In this document: piece after piece, positions 15,857 through 25,072 of the stretch | Position numbering within the stretch: the stretch's first letter is position 1 | Layout: each line of letters opens with the position of its first letter | Source: Flavobacteriales bacterium | GTDB lineage: Bacteria; Bacteroidota; Bacteroidia; Flavobacteriales_F; PHOS-HE28 | Reading direction: 5' to 3' | DNA: 64,000 nucleotides | NCBI GenBank assembly: GCA_016710015.1 | Contig: JADJLR010000002.1 | Coordinates: 620,001-684,000, forward strand | Position numbers and translations under genes: made by a program | Notes under the pieces: generated by a model | The model's input: only the letters and a program-made list of their open reading frames with translations | The model's database searches: none | Told to the model about the DNA's origin: nothing

Positions 15857-17081
15857 TGCACGATGGTCGGCTTGGGGCGAGAACTTTGCTCACGCCGGTG
15901 CGCACGAATTTGGTCCAGAACACCCGTCCGGCATGGACCCGGAACGGTAAAAGGCCTTGGTGCCTGCAAAGATTGATCCTGGTGGCGGTATTGCGAAAAG
16001 CCACGATGAAGGAATACAGGCCGGCATTGAGTTCTACCGGACCCAAGGGGACCTGCAGCACGTGTTCGCCGGGCCCTAGCAAGATGTGATCACCGCGTTC
16101 GTCCAGCACCGCGATGTTGAGCAGACCGGTCAAGGTGGCATCGGCGATCACCAAGTTCACCTCGGCGGTTTGACCCTCGTCGATCCGGACGCGCAACGTG
16201 GCCGTGAGTTCCTGCCCTTGCTGCAGGGTGGGTGTGTCGCCTTCCACCGCAACACCATCCGCTGCTAACATTAGACCTAGGACGGATGCTTGGCCGGAAC
16301 CGGAGATCTGCACGGTGTTCTTGGCCAAGCCGAAGTAATGGTTCACAGCCACGCCGACCTCTTCGGTATCCAACACGGACCGCCCATGGTCCATGACCAC
16401 CACGCGGGTGCAGAAGGAGGTGATGAGCGGCATGTTGTGCGATACGAACACCACTGCGGAAGTGCGCAGGAGTTCGCGCACCCGGTTGAGGCACTTGATG
16501 GTGAAACTGATGTCGCCCACGGCGAGCACTTCGTCCAAGAAGAGGATGTCCGGTTCGATCAGGATGGCCGCCACCGCGAAGCCCAACCGCACGGTCATGC
16601 CGGAGCTGAAGTGCTGCACAGGCATGTCGATGAAGTCCTCGATCTCGGCAAAGGCGATGATCTCGTCGATGCGGGCATCCACCTTCTTCTTGCTCAGGCC
16701 AAGCACCGAGGCATTGATGTAGATGTTCTCCCGGGCGGTGAGGATGGGGTTGAAACCCGCACCCAAAGCGATGAGCGCACCCACCTGACCGTGGATCTCG
16801 ATGCGGCCGCCATCCGGTTTGATCAGGCCATTGAGGGTCTTGAGCAAGGTGGTCTTGCCGGCGCCGTTGTGCCCGATAAGGCCCAAGCATTCGCCTCGGC
16901 GCACTTGGAACCCGAGGTCGTGCACGGCCCAGAATTCCTTGGGGCGCAGTTCGGTGGTACGCGGCCGGCCGAGTACCTCGTCCCGCACATCCGCCAGTCC
17001 ATAGCGCAAGGAGGTCTTCAGGTCCCGGCAGAACTTTTTGGAGACCCCCTCCACTTTGATCAGCACATCCTCTTCCACCAT
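15853..17081 (-). CDS. wzt: Polysaccharide ABC exporter ATP-binding subunit (Wzt-type), apparent 1-nt frameshift near its end
   Basis: Start ATG 17081 overlaps the permease stop (TGATG). Walker A is GHNGAGKT (70-77), the signature is FSSGMTVRLGFAVA, and Walker B is DILFLDEVLAVGD. The roughly 150 residues after the ABC domain match the carbohydrate-binding extension of Wzt proteins that recognise the glycan end before export. As given, the frame has no stop and runs about 450 nt into the aminotransferase gene. Adding one G to the GGGG at 15874-15877 gives an ending APKPTIVQ and a TGA at 15853-15855 overlapping the next ATG. The break is therefore probably a sequencing deletion. Confidence 0.87.
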
Positions 17082-17962
17082 CAGCTCATGCGTTCGATCA
17101 GTACGGACATGGTGCTGCGGAACAGGACCCAAGCGAGCAGCAGGAGCACCAGCGCGGCCCCACAGACCACGGCCAGTTCCGGCAGCATGGCGCCTTCCGT
17201 GCCCACCAACCAGGCACGCCCCGTAACGATAACGGGGGTCATGAAGTTGATGCGGAAAAGTGTGGCCGCGAAGCCTTCGGACGGCATGGCGAAGACCACC
17301 GGAGTGATGTACATGGCGAATTGCAGCACCACCGGGATCAAGCGGCCGATGTCCGTGTAGAGCAAGCCGATCGGCGCAATGAACAGGCCGATGGCCGTGC
17401 CGATGAGCAGGATGGCCAACAGGATGATGGGCACCAACAGGATCTGCGCATTCGGCGCATCGCCCAGCAGAAAGAGCGCCGGGATGAGGATGAGCATCTT
17501 GACCCCCGCATTGAAGCCCCATTTGATGAGGCCACTGAGGATGAGAGCCTCGCGTGGGAAATTGAGCTTGGCCAGCAGGTTCTTGGCACCGCTCAACTGG
17601 CCCAATGGGGTTTGCAGGGCTTCCGTGAACATTTGCCACAGCATGGTACCCGTGAGCACATACACCGGATAGGCCATACCCGTGGTGGTGACCTTGACGA
17701 TGCCCGATGCGTTGAGGTACACCCAAGCAGCGGTTGTGCTCAGCGGCATGATGAAGGCCCAGAGGTAGCCCAACAAAGATTGCCGATACTGGGCCTTGAT
17801 GTCCCGCCGGGCCAAGCTCCACGCCAATTCGCGCGAGGCGCGCAGGTCGGCGATCATGCTGCGGAACATCAGCCCCGGATCGCGCAGTGCAGAAGCCGGC
17901 GTGTACACGGTGATCGGCATGGGCTCCTTCGGTGCCACGGTTCCACGGACCTGTTCACTCAT
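17081..17962 (-). CDS. wzm: Polysaccharide ABC exporter permease (Wzm-type, ABC-2)
   Basis: Start at ATG 17962 (MSEQVRGTVAPKEP), giving 293 residues; the frame is open further upstream but without foldable sequence. A cytoplasmic N-terminus with the family-typical WSLARRDIKAQYRQSLLGYLW interfacial helix is followed by about six membrane segments. It forms the channel for lipid-linked O-antigen-like glycan with the Wzt subunit encoded next. A TATCTTTG box is 79 nt upstream, so this gene heads the sulfotransferase operon down to 12123. Confidence 0.9.
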   Translation of the reverse strand: MSEQVRGTVAPKEPMPITVYTPASALRDPGLMFRSMIADLRASRELAWSLARRDIKAQYRQSLLGYLWAFIMPLSTTAAWVYLNASGIVKVTTTGMAYPVYVLTGTMLWQMFTEALQTPLGQLSGAKNLLAKLNFPREALILSGLIKWGFNAGVKMLILIPALFLLGDAPNAQILLVPIILLAILLIGTAIGLFIAPIGLLYTDIGRLIPVVLQFAMYITPVVFAMPSEGFAATLFRINFMTPVIVTGRAWLVGTEGAMLPELAVVCGAALVLLLLAWVLFRSTMSVLIERMS

Positions 17963-18040
17963 AGTGAGGTGGTCTGGCAAAAGGCTTTGAACATGGAGGC
18001 CATGGAAGGAGGAACAAGGGAGCAGCCCATGAGCAGGCCG

Positions 18041-18048
18041 CAAAGATA
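18041..18048 (-). promoter_or_regulatory. Candidate -7 box (TATCTTTG) of the first Wzm/Wzt operon
   Basis: Perfect TAnnTTTG on the minus strand, followed by CGGCC, 79 nt before the permease start and inside the 516-nt divergent gap between the two operons. Confidence 0.5.
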
Positions 18049-18251
18049 GGTCTTGCCAAGCTGGGACGAAGCGAAAGTGGGACTTGGCACCTCGCCTGTA
18101 CGCTCCTTGGTCCACTTGCGCTAACGCACAACGCGGCACGGAACTTTACGTGGATCACACCCAAGTCATCCACGTTCTATTCGCATAGGAGCCATTACGC
18201 GTTCGAACACGTCAAAGACTGCCCTACAAGCCGATCGCGGTCTCGAAATCC

Positions 18252-18259
18252 TATCTTTG
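18252..18259 (+). promoter_or_regulatory. Candidate -7 box (TATCTTTG) of the plus-strand glycan operon
   Basis: Perfect TAnnTTTG on the plus strand. It would leave a leader of about 210 nt before the glycosyltransferase ATG at 18479. The rest of this divergent gap (17963-18478) shows no gene. Confidence 0.45.
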
Positions 18260-18478
18260 GTTGCCGTTCTATGCCAAACTCCATGAAAGGCGATGCAGGC
18301 TTCGATGTGGACTAGTCAAAACGAAAGAGCTATCGCACTGGATGATCACCGCTCCTTTCAAGAACGATAGTAGTGATCGGATGTCCACCTATAACCGCAC
18401 GTCTGGCACCAGTGCGATATGCGTCGCCAAAGTGGAATAGTGCGACTTTTCCGACGAAACCTTCAGGATTGTTGAGCG

Positions 18479-19420
18479 ATGAGCGATGACCAGATCGAGA
18501 TATCCATTGTGAGTCCGGTCTATAAGGCCGAAGCATTGGTCGGTCCTCTGGTGGCGCAACTGCGCGAGGTTCTGGGCGGGATCACACGGAAATTCGAGAT
18601 CATCCTAGTAGAAGATGGTTGCCCTGAAGGCAGCTGGGAAGCGATCGAGCGATCTTGCAAAGATTCCCCCGAAGTCTTGGGCCTGAAGCTGAGTCGAAAC
18701 TTCGGCCAGCACTATGCGATCTCGGCAGGTTTGAATAGGACCCGAGGAAAATGGGTAGTGGTGATGGATTGCGACTTGCAGGATCTACCAAGCGAGATCC
18801 CTGCACTACTGGCAAAAGCGAAAGAAGGACATGACATCGTTCTGGCCCGCCGGGCGGTACGCCAAGACAGCTGGCTCAAGCGCTTGAGCTCAAAGGCTTT
18901 CTACAGTTTGCTCAGCTACCTCACAGGCACCACACAAGATCCCGCCATCGCCAACTTCGGCGTGTACGAGCGCAAAGTCATCGCAGCGATCAATGCGATG
19001 CCGGAGACTATCCGGTATTTCCCAACGATGGTGCGGTGGGTCGGTTTCCGGATGACCACATTGGACGTAGCACATGCAAGCCGACCAGTGGGACGCACCT
19101 CGTACAACCTGCGCAAGCTCGTGGATCTCGCGTTGGACATCTGCTTGGCGTATTCGGATAAGCCGTTGCGTTTGGCGATCAATACGGGGTTCATCGTTAC
19201 GGTACTGGGTTTTTGTTTTGCGGGCTACACATTCATCAAAGCCCTTCGTGGCGAGATCCTGGTCATGGGGTATGCTACCCTTACGGTCTCCATTTGGGTC
19301 CTTTCCGGACTCATCATACTGGTCATAGGCATGGTCGGCCTCTATGTCGGGAAATCATTCGAGGGCGTGAAACGGCGTCCCGCATTCATTGTGGACAAGG
19401 TCATCGGGCATGCCAGCTGA
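18479..19420 (+). CDS. Polyprenyl-phosphate glycosyltransferase, GT2 with two C-terminal membrane helices
   Basis: 313 residues. The GT-A part shows SIVSPVYKAE, LVEDGCPEGSW and the catalytic metal site VVMDCDLQDLPSE; two hydrophobic helices follow (about 228-250 and 265-287), then a short tail. This is the layout of DPM1/GtrB/ArnC-like enzymes that load a sugar onto undecaprenyl phosphate for transfer outside the membrane. It is first in a plus-strand run of five genes and overlaps the next gene by 11 nt. Confidence 0.9.
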   Translation: MSDDQIEISIVSPVYKAEALVGPLVAQLREVLGGITRKFEIILVEDGCPEGSWEAIERSCKDSPEVLGLKLSRNFGQHYAISAGLNRTRGKWVVVMDCDLQDLPSEIPALLAKAKEGHDIVLARRAVRQDSWLKRLSSKAFYSLLSYLTGTTQDPAIANFGVYERKVIAAINAMPETIRYFPTMVRWVGFRMTTLDVAHASRPVGRTSYNLRKLVDLALDICLAYSDKPLRLAINTGFIVTVLGFCFAGYTFIKALRGEILVMGYATLTVSIWVLSGLIILVIGMVGLYVGKSFEGVKRRPAFIVDKVIGHAS

Positions 19421-20324
19421 GTTCGGAACAGGTCTTTATCTGATGACCGCTAAGGGCGAGGCGGTCTTGCAGCGTTTACTCGCCGACCACGGGCCTAATT
19501 GCGTGAATTATGTGGTGGTGGCGCACGACGCGGGCATTGAACAGGACTGTTATGACTCGATAACGCGGCTCGCCAGTGATGCTGGAATTCCGGTCCACGA
19601 TCGGCTGACCGTGCCCCAGGACCTGAAGGAAGCCAGTCACTTGTTCGCCGTTTCTTGGCGCTGGCTGATCCCGCTCTCTGCCGGCCAAGAACTCATCGTA
19701 CTTCACGATTCACTGCTACCGCGTTATCGTGGTTTTGCTCCCTTGGTAAGCGCATTGATCAATGGGGATCCCGAGATCGGGGTCACTGCACTTTTCGCGA
19801 ATGAAGAATATGACCGTGGTCCGATCATCGCTCAACGATCCATTGCGGTGAACTACCCGATCACCATCGCAGAAGCCATATCTGCAATAGCACCATGCTA
19901 TGCCGAACTGAGCTCCGAGGTCTTTGACCTCTTGAGGGCCGATAAAACGGTTGGCAGAACACAGGACGATGCGACTGCAACGTATAGCTTGTGGCGGGAT
20001 GAGCAGGACTACTTCGTGGATTGGTCCTGGGATGCGGAGCGTATTCGCCGATTCGTGGATGCGGTCGGCAGTCCGTACAAAGGTGCTGCGACCCTTGTGG
20101 ATGGCAAACGCTGTCGGATCCTTTCGTGTGAGGCACTTCCGGATGTCGAAGTGGTGGATCGGTCGCCGGGAAAGGTGATCTTTTCACACCAAGGAAAGCC
20201 CGTGGTGGTGTGCGGCAAGGGGCTGCTCCGTATACTGCGCCTCATTGATGATCCCTCCAGAGCCGATGCGCTACCCTTACCGAAGTTCCGTGTCCGATTC
20301 AAAGGCTACAACCCATACGAATGA
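19410..20324 (+). CDS. Sugar N-formyltransferase-like protein (formyl_trans_N family)
   Basis: Start at ATG 19410 inside the previous gene's end, giving 304 residues. The family hallmark HDSLLPRYRGFAPLVSALI carries the catalytic His and the SLLPxxRG turn, followed by GVTALFANEEYDRGPII. These enzymes move a formyl group from N10-formyl-tetrahydrofolate. Because the next gene is a WecE-like nucleotide-sugar aminotransferase overlapping by 4 nt, the substrate is probably a dTDP-4-amino-4,6-dideoxyhexose rather than Met-tRNA. It is inferred to be a VioF/ArnA-like role. Confidence 0.85.
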   Translation: MPAEFGTGLYLMTAKGEAVLQRLLADHGPNCVNYVVVAHDAGIEQDCYDSITRLASDAGIPVHDRLTVPQDLKEASHLFAVSWRWLIPLSAGQELIVLHDSLLPRYRGFAPLVSALINGDPEIGVTALFANEEYDRGPIIAQRSIAVNYPITIAEAISAIAPCYAELSSEVFDLLRADKTVGRTQDDATATYSLWRDEQDYFVDWSWDAERIRRFVDAVGSPYKGAATLVDGKRCRILSCEALPDVEVVDRSPGKVIFSHQGKPVVVCGKGLLRILRLIDDPSRADALPLPKFRVRFKGYNPYE

Positions 20325-21469
20325 TCGACCATAAGGTGAAGGTGACCTTCAACCGCTCCGCTTTGATCGGTCGGGAATTGGAGTATATCCAAGCAGCGGT
20401 GCTATCCGGACAGATCGCAGGAGACCAGTCCTTCTCGAGGAAGTGCGAGAAATTGTTGGAAAACACGATCGCTTGTTCACGGGCCTTGGTCACCACCTCA
20501 TGTACGCATGCCCTTGAAATGTCGGCCCTCCTCTTGGACATCCGCGCAGGTGATGAAGTCATTGTCCCAGCGTTCACTTTCGTTTCCACACCCAACGCGT
20601 TCGTGTTGCGTGGAGCGAAACCTGTGTTCTGCGATGTGCGAGCGGATACGCTGAACATGAACGAGACCAAACTAGAGGCCTTGATCACCAGGCGCACAAA
20701 AGCGATCGTCCCTGTGCATTACGCGGGTGTAGGATGTGAGATGGATACCATTTTGGAGATCGCGAACAGGCATGGCATTCCGGTGGTAGAGGACAACGCA
20801 CACGGACTTTTCGGTAAATACAAAGGCCGCTGGCTCGGAACCATTGGTGCATTAGCCACGCAGAGTTTCCATGAGACCAAGAACATCACATGTGGTGAAG
20901 GTGGCGCTTTGATCGTGAATGACGGGCAGTACAGGCAACGTGCGGAGATCCTTCGGGAGAAGGGGACCAATCGGGCACGCTTCTTCCGTGGTGAAGTGGA
21001 CAAATACTCATGGGTGGACCAAGGCTCCAGTTATGTCATGAGCGACGTGTTGGCGGCATTTCTTTTTGGCCAATTGGAACAATGGAACTTGGTCCAGGAG
21101 AAACGTCGTTCCGTGTGGCAACGGTACGATTCCCAACTTCAGGACTGGAGTCGAACGCGAGGTATTAACCGCCCCTTCGTCCCGGAGCACTGCGAACAGG
21201 CATGGCATATGTACTATCTCGTCCTGCCTACCGCAGCAGATCGCGATCGGTTCATTGCTCACCTCGCCGATCACAGGATCAAAGCTGTCTTCCATTACCT
21301 TCCCTTACACCTTAGCGAGTTTGCCGCTCAGTGGGGCGGTGGGATCGGAGATTGCCCCGTTACGGAAAGCGTCAGTGATCGGCTTGTGCGGTTGCCGTTC
21401 TATACCAGCTTGACGGAAGAAGACCAAGACCTTGTCATTCGGAAAGTGATCGAGTTCGAACTAGGGTAG
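20321..21469 (+). CDS. wecE: dTDP-4-amino-4,6-dideoxygalactose transaminase-like (WecE/RffA type)
   Basis: 382 residues that follow the E. coli WecE pattern closely: EYIQAAVLSGQIAGD, TSCTHALEMSALLLDI, GDEVIVPAFTFVSTPNAFVL, PVHYAGVGCEMDTI, then SFHETKNITCGEGGA with the PLP Lys and LREKGTNRARFFRGEVDKY. It should aminate dTDP-4-keto-6-deoxyglucose at C4. With the formyltransferase just before it, an N-formylated 4-amino sugar is the predicted product. No rmlA/rmlB genes are in the window, so these must be elsewhere. Confidence 0.9.
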   Translation: MIDHKVKVTFNRSALIGRELEYIQAAVLSGQIAGDQSFSRKCEKLLENTIACSRALVTTSCTHALEMSALLLDIRAGDEVIVPAFTFVSTPNAFVLRGAKPVFCDVRADTLNMNETKLEALITRRTKAIVPVHYAGVGCEMDTILEIANRHGIPVVEDNAHGLFGKYKGRWLGTIGALATQSFHETKNITCGEGGALIVNDGQYRQRAEILREKGTNRARFFRGEVDKYSWVDQGSSYVMSDVLAAFLFGQLEQWNLVQEKRRSVWQRYDSQLQDWSRTRGINRPFVPEHCEQAWHMYYLVLPTAADRDRFIAHLADHRIKAVFHYLPLHLSEFAAQWGGGIGDCPVTESVSDRLVRLPFYTSLTEEDQDLVIRKVIEFELG

Positions 21470-21509
21470 ATATGATAATGTCGATCTCCAATAAAGGAAC
21501 TCAGAGCGA

Positions 21510-23305
21510 ATGAGATCAGAACGGACCAGTTCGTTCGTGGATCCTCACGCGTTCTTGAATAACAGGGTCGTTGTTAGAGTCTTATTGGTATTGACCGTCC
21601 TGAACCCTCTGGTCTTCATATGGCAGGGCGGTGACCTAACGGATACTGGATTCCATGCCTTGCGCGCTCAGAATTTCTTCGCCGATGTACACACAGAAAT
21701 GATACCGGCCGATGCGGTGCTCTCCTACTTCATTGGCGGTCTTTGGTGGCAGGTTTTCCCTGGTCTAGGACTCTTTGGATTCCACTTATTGGGGGCCATC
21801 GTAACCATCATTGGCACGCTCGTTCCATTCTTCGCTTTGAAAGAGCTTCGTGAGCATCCGGTGATCTCGTTGGTCGCGTTGCTTGCTGCCCAAGCCTTCA
21901 GCATTCGAACGAATCTTTCATTCGGATATGACCTCATTTCGATGTTCTTCCAATACATGGCTGTCGTATTCATGTACAGAGGTATGGCACATCGAAAGGC
22001 TTCATTTCTATTCATGGCCGGAGGCCTTATCACTGCAGCAGCTTTGGCCAGAATACCTTCCATCCTAGCCTTGGGACTGATCGTTCTGCCTTTGGTGTGG
22101 AAGGACGAAATGAAGCCCTCTCATACAAATGATGGGAATGCCATGAAGACCAGTGCCCTCGTTGTAGCATTTCGAAGAATGGCACTCATACTCATCGGGT
22201 CGGCATCAGCTTTCTTGTTGGCTGCGGCCATTGGTCAGGCCACCGGTACGCTGCACGTATATCTAGATGGCGTCGCAGACCTATTTACAAGTTCCCAGCA
22301 GGGAGGGTCGCACAATAAGGGAGCCCTTTTCACAAGGTACTTCGACGACGCCGTCTTGACGGTTGAATGGTTGGGCCTTGCACTGCTCTGGATGGTGGTC
22401 GCATGGTTCGCATTCGACCATCGTGTACCACGCTGGGCGGGTCTGGTCTTCATTGGAATGACGAGTGTCGTACTGTTCATATGGCTTGCGGATTCGGATG
22501 CACTCGGGTACCGCCACCCTCTGAAATACCTGGTCCTTGCCATCTATGGACCATGGTCCGTTCTCCTTGTGACCGGTGCGTTGAAGACCTCGTCCGCGCT
22601 TCGAACAATGGCAGTAGCTGGCCTGATACTGATCTTCACGGGTTTCTTAGGCTCGAATACGGGACTGCTGAAAACCAAGCATGCGATGCTCTTTCTGATC
22701 CCGATCTGTACCGTCTCGGTGTGGTACGGAGCTACGAACGGTCTAGGCGACAACTTGCGGAAATGGAAACGCATCGCCCTTTTAATGGCGGGGCTGGTAT
22801 TCATGTCAAGCTTCGTAGCACGCTTCGGGTTCGTCTATCATGCATCCAAGGGATTCCTGGACCGGCTTTCTTTCACCCACGCGTATGAGACACCGTTGAT
22901 GTTTGGGATCCATTCATCAAAGGAGCGTGTAGCCTTCGTCGATGAGATCGTTCCAAGCATCGTAGAAACCGACCCTGAACGTGAATTGTTCGTCTACGGA
23001 AGGGCACCGGCCTTGTACTTCCTAACGGAACGGAAGCCTTTCATCAAAGAAGTGTGGTTGGGGGGAACAAGTATTCGGCAGATATGATCAAGAATTCGCT
23101 GGATGACCGGATCGCCGAAGGGGCCACCCTTCCATTGCTCGTCATCACGGACCGCTCCACCCTTGGTGCTGATGGAAAGGAGATGATATCTGACTTCTTG
23201 ACGAAACATGACTATACCAGAGCATTCGAACGGTCTGACAGCAGCGCATTCCCTTGGGAAATTTGGACCCCGGCCAGGTCGTTCCAGCACCATTCACCTA
23301 TGTAA
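21510..23305 (+). CDS. Multi-pass membrane protein, GT-C-like, with an apparent 1-nt frameshift
   Basis: About ten to twelve hydrophobic helices up to residue 450, then a soluble C-terminal part. The first long outer loop has acidic residues (GGDLTDTGFHALRAQNFF), a place where GT-C glycosyltransferases keep catalytic acids, so a lipid-linked sugar transferase is possible but not proven. The main frame stops at 23087. The frame from about 23060 to 23305 (NKYSADMIKNSLDD through SFQHHSPM) continues it if one G is added to the six-G run at 23060-23065. The full protein would be about 598 residues. The region is AT-richer than most neighbours. Confidence 0.75.
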
Positions 23306-23326
23306 GTAGACCTCAGATCGAATAGA

Positions 23327-24178
23327 ATGAACTTTGAAGAAGTAGCCACCAATATCACGAAAGGCGAAGACGGCATTTACTACTCACGGTCCAATTCGAA
23401 GATATCGTACCCTGAAGAAGGCAATGACAACTTCATGCAGGTCGAAGAAAACAGCTTTTGGTTCACGCATAGAAATAACATCATCGCGGGAAGCGTGAAG
23501 CAACACAGCCCCGATACGACCTTCTTCGACATTGGAGGCGGGAATGGATTCGTAGCAAAAAGACTTCAGGACGAAGGGATCCAGACCATACTTGTTGAAC
23601 CTGGTAAGACCGGAGCGTTCAATGCCAAGAAAAGAGGAATTGAGAACGTTCTTTGCTCAACTCTTGACGATGCCGAATTCTTGGACCAAAGCATCGATTC
23701 CATTGGCCTGTTCGATGTCGTGGAACACATCGAAGATGACAGGTCATTCCTGAAGAATATCCACAAATACATGAAGAATGATGGGTTCGTCTATATCACC
23801 GTACCTGCATTCAACTTCCTCTGGTCCGATGAGGATGATGATGCTGGGCATTTCAGGAGGTATTCTAGGGCCCAGATGGAAAACCTGCTCAAGGATCTTG
23901 GATTCAAGATCGTCCTATCGACCTATATCTTTTCCATCCTTCCCATCCCGGTGTTCTTGTTCCGATCACTACCCAGCCGACTAGGGTTCTACAAGAATTC
24001 CAACGAATTAGAGAAGCACCAAAGCGCTCATGAACAGAGGAAGGGCATTCTCAATTCGATCATGCAACGGATCTGGAGCTGGGAGTTATCTAGAGTTACG
24101 AAGAACAAAAGGGTACCAATAGGTGGTAGTTGTTTCATCATTGCAAGGAAGATTCCGACCAACGAAAGCCGTCGGTGA
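23327..24178 (+). CDS. Class I SAM-dependent methyltransferase
   Basis: 283 residues. The SAM-binding motif I is FFDIGGGNGFVAKRL, followed by acidic motif II TILVEPG, and motif IV-like GLFDVVEHIEDD; the family is the Methyltransf_23/11 type common in glycan loci. It may methylate a sugar, possibly as a chain-end cap read by the Wzt carbohydrate-binding domains; that is inference from context. Codon use is more AT-rich than in the minus-strand operons, so it may have been acquired with the gene before it. Confidence 0.85.
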   Translation: MNFEEVATNITKGEDGIYYSRSNSKISYPEEGNDNFMQVEENSFWFTHRNNIIAGSVKQHSPDTTFFDIGGGNGFVAKRLQDEGIQTILVEPGKTGAFNAKKRGIENVLCSTLDDAEFLDQSIDSIGLFDVVEHIEDDRSFLKNIHKYMKNDGFVYITVPAFNFLWSDEDDDAGHFRRYSRAQMENLLKDLGFKIVLSTYIFSILPIPVFLFRSLPSRLGFYKNSNELEKHQSAHEQRKGILNSIMQRIWSWELSRVTKNKRVPIGGSCFIIARKIPTNESRR

Positions 24179-24250
24179 ATACAAGGTGACCATTCTACCG
24201 TGCACTAGATCGGGATCCATACTTCCCGGCTCCGTCATTGCCACGAATCC

Positions 24251-25072
24251 TTACAACTCCACCCGCGCAGCGATGAAGCACCGGCTGGCGCGGTCCTCGT
24301 GCAGGAGCTCGGCGGTGTAGCCCAAGGGATGGAGGAGTTCCAACACCTTCAGCATACATACCACCGAGTGGATCTCCATCAGCAGCAATGGTCGCTCACG
24401 TTCTAGTGTTTCGAGTGCACCGGAAAGCACCAAGTGCTCCGCGCCTTCCACATCGATCTTCAGCACGTGGATGGGACCCCAGCCGCAGGATCGCACCAGA
24501 TCATCCAACCGGTACACCTGGATCTCCGAGCGCACGAAACCGGCACGGGCATAGACCTCGGCATCCAACGGCGGACTGCCGCTTTCCAAATAGCTGCCAG
24601 AACTGGTCTGGTCGTCGATGTTGGTGGAGAGGTTGAAGACCGTGAAGCCGTTGCTGTCGGACAAGGCCACGGGCTGCAGCTCGATGCGGCCGTCCATCCG
24701 ATTCATCTCCACGTGCTTGCGCAAGCGCCCCAAGTTGGCGGGGTTGGGTTCGAAGGTCACCACCTTGGTGGTGGGGTATTTAGCCGCCATGCCCAAGGTG
24801 TGGTAGCCGATGTGCCCGCCGATGTCTAGGACCACGCCCGCTGCGAGCGTTTCAGGCATCGCCTTCCAGATGTGGTCATCGTAGCTGCCCGCGATCATTT
24901 CGCGAAATGCCGGCTGCGCATCGTTCACCCACAACTTCAGCCCGCGCAACGGACCGCTCTGCACGGTGTGTTCACCGACGTTGGGAACGCTCTTTCGTGG
25001 CTTCGGCGCAGTGCGTGACCACCGCATGATGATCGGTGGTATGAGGTCGCGAAAAAGGCTGCGTAGCGTCAT
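24251..25072 (-). CDS. FkbM family methyltransferase
   Basis: Start at ATG 25072, which overlaps the Wzt stop (ATGA); the longer frame to 25543 is the other strand-frame of Wzt. The 273-residue product has VVLDIGGHIGYHTLGMA as SAM motif I, VVTFEPNPANLGRL as motif II, and the family-specific IHVLKIDVEGAEHLVL. FkbM enzymes O-methylate sugars or related polyols. Because it is coupled to a Wzt with a carbohydrate-binding domain, it may add the terminal methyl group that ends the chain and marks it for export. Confidence 0.9.
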   Translation of the reverse strand: MTLRSLFRDLIPPIIMRWSRTAPKPRKSVPNVGEHTVQSGPLRGLKLWVNDAQPAFREMIAGSYDDHIWKAMPETLAAGVVLDIGGHIGYHTLGMAAKYPTTKVVTFEPNPANLGRLRKHVEMNRMDGRIELQPVALSDSNGFTVFNLSTNIDDQTSSGSYLESGSPPLDAEVYARAGFVRSEIQVYRLDDLVRSCGWGPIHVLKIDVEGAEHLVLSGALETLERERPLLLMEIHSVVCMLKVLELLHPLGYTAELLHEDRASRCFIAARVEL

